NCBI RefSeq assembly: GCF_027922325.1 | Contig: NZ_BSFL01000001.1 | Coordinates: 1,049,610 to 1,113,609 of the forward strand | DNA: 64,000 nucleotides | Direction: 5' to 3' | DNA from: Methylopila turkensis | GTDB lineage: Bacteria > Pseudomonadota > Alphaproteobacteria > Rhizobiales > Methylopilaceae | In this document: positions 63,393 through 64,000 of the stretch, piece after piece | How the letters are laid out: every line of letters starts with the position of its first letter | Position numbering within the stretch: the first letter of the stretch is position 1 | Translations under genes and position numbers: made by a program | The notes under the pieces: model-generated | Database searches by the model: none | What the model saw: only the letters and a program-made list of their open reading frames with translations | What the model was told of the DNA's origin: nothing

Positions 63393-64000
63393 ATGGCGAG
63401 CGTGTCCCAGCGGGTGTTCTCCGGCGTCCAGCCGACCGGCAATCTCCACCTCGGCAACTATCTCGGCGCGATCAAGCGCTTCGTCGAGCTGCAGAACGGC
63501 TTCGACTGCATCTACTGCGTCGTCGACCTGCACGCGATCACCGTCTGGCAGGATCCGGTCGAGCTGAAGCGCTCGATCCGCGAGGTCGCGGCGGCCTTCC
63601 TCGCGGCCGGCGTCGACGGTTCGAAGCACATCGTGTTCAACCAGAGCCAGGTGCCGCAGCACGCCGAGCTCGCCTGGGTGCTGAACTGCGTCGCCCGCCT
63701 CGGCTGGCTGAACCGCATGACCCAGTTCAAGGAGAAGGCCGGCAAGGACCGCGAGAACGCGAGCGTCGGGCTCTACGCCTATCCCAACCTGATGGCCGCC
63801 GACATCCTGGTCTACCGCGCGACCCACGTGCCGGTCGGCGAGGACCAGAAGCAGCATCTGGAGCTCGCACGCGACATCGCGCAGAAGTTCAACAACGACT
63901 TCGCGGCCTCGATCGCGGCGAACGGGCTCGCGGAGAAGTTCTTCCCGCAGCCGGAGCCGCTGATCGCGGGGCCGGCGACCCGCGTCATGTCCTTGCGCGA
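63393..64000 (+). CDS. trpS: Tryptophanyl-tRNA synthetase, 3'-truncated by window edge
   Basis: Class I aminoacyl-tRNA synthetase charging tRNA-Trp. [24 protein letters not shown] carries the HIGH-type motif (here HLGN), followed by [14 protein letters not shown] and [30 protein letters not shown]. The window ends at RVMSLR, just before the expected KMSKS loop. Start ATG 63393 (MASVSQRVF). About 203 residues seen of an expected 340-350. Confidence 0.95.
   Translation, partial: MASVSQRVFSGVQPTGNLHLGNYLGAIKRFVELQNGFDCIYCVVDLHAITVWQDPVELKRSIREVAAAFLAAGVDGSKHIVFNQSQVPQHAELAWVLNCVARLGWLNRMTQFKEKAGKDRENASVGLYAYPNLMAADILVYRATHVPVGEDQKQHLELARDIAQKFNNDFAASIAANGLAEKFFPQPEPLIAGPATRVMSLR

Noticed and set aside
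1-64000. CRISPR array, prophage or insertion sequence
   Set aside because: No regularly spaced short repeats, no transposase, integrase or phage structural gene seen; the repeats at 40.1 and 62 kb are a tandem duplication and palindromes.

Overview
The window reads as ordinary chromosome of a high-G+C alphaproteobacterium of the order Hyphomicrobiales (Rhizobiales). Supporting signs are a BacA/SbmA transporter, MmcB, an HIG1-type twin-membrane protein, the rph/hrcA divergent pair, DUF1674 and extensin-like proteins, very strong G+C third-position bias, and a (2S)-methylsuccinyl-CoA dehydrogenase. The last enzyme belongs to the ethylmalonyl-CoA pathway used by serine-cycle methylotrophs and other C1/C2 assimilators. 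A methylotrophic genus of the Methylopila/Hansschlegelia kind fits, but the genus is inference.

Layout. 1-9.5 kb: the end of pyrC, an AceE/transketolase-like enzyme, mmcB, a rhomboid protease, cobalamin adenosyltransferase, HIG1 and TspO membrane proteins, a PcfJ-like protein and bacA. 9.6-15.2 kb: metA with a long structured leader, methylsuccinyl-CoA dehydrogenase, a DMT exporter, YihY and OsmC. 15.2-18 kb: lytic transglycosylase, serine hydrolase, LemA and tRNA-Leu(CAA). 18-23 kb: YqaA, DsbB and a four-gene MarR-AaeB-AaeX-AaeA-type efflux operon behind a near-perfect palindromic operator. 23-32.5 kb: YifB/ComM, MepA, GshB, YraN, RsmI, an LpoA-like lipoprotein, VapBC, HemW, RdgB and RNase PH. 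32.5-40.5 kb: HrcA, DUF3617, heparinase-like protein, RsmB, HtpX, SDH assembly factor, extensin-like, DUF3597 and a proline-rich membrane protein with an internal duplication. 40.9-48.7 kb: Cfa-type methyltransferase, secreted protein, L,D-transpeptidase, SNase-like protein, RppH, LuxR and cNMP-binding regulators, YpfJ metalloprotease. 48.7-54.3 kb: a patatin with GAF-like tail, cydA, an inserted small gene, cydB and a type-4-like UDG. 54.4-64 kb: SMR transporter/LysR pair, a three-gene phospholipid operon, ETF-QO, an A+T-rich foreign gene, a repeat-rich gap, a PfkB sugar kinase and the start of trpS.

Cooperation between genes. MepA, lytic transglycosylase, L,D-transpeptidase, LpoA-like lipoprotein and extensin-like protein all act on or near the cell wall. 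ETF-QO accepts electrons from acyl-CoA dehydrogenases such as the methylsuccinyl-CoA enzyme. PduO-type adenosyltransferase supplies the AdoCbl that the mutases of the same pathway need. The CDP-alcohol transferase/PlsC/CdsA operon can turn lysophosphatidate into CDP-diacylglycerol and on to a phospholipid.

The strongest anomalies are: (i) a lone A+T-rich gene at 59908-61554 with a HEPN-type R-x4-H motif, wedged directly behind the ETF-QO stop codon, a candidate single-gene defence or toxin locus; (ii) a metA leader that can fold as a four-way junction with an expression platform able to hide the ribosome site; (iii) a small ADP-ribosylation/crystallin-J1-like gene placed between cydA and cydB; (iv) a patatin carrying a hydrophobic hairpin and a GAF-like C-terminus; (v) a VapC lacking a conserved active-site acid. 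No CRISPR array, rRNA, prophage or insertion sequence was seen.
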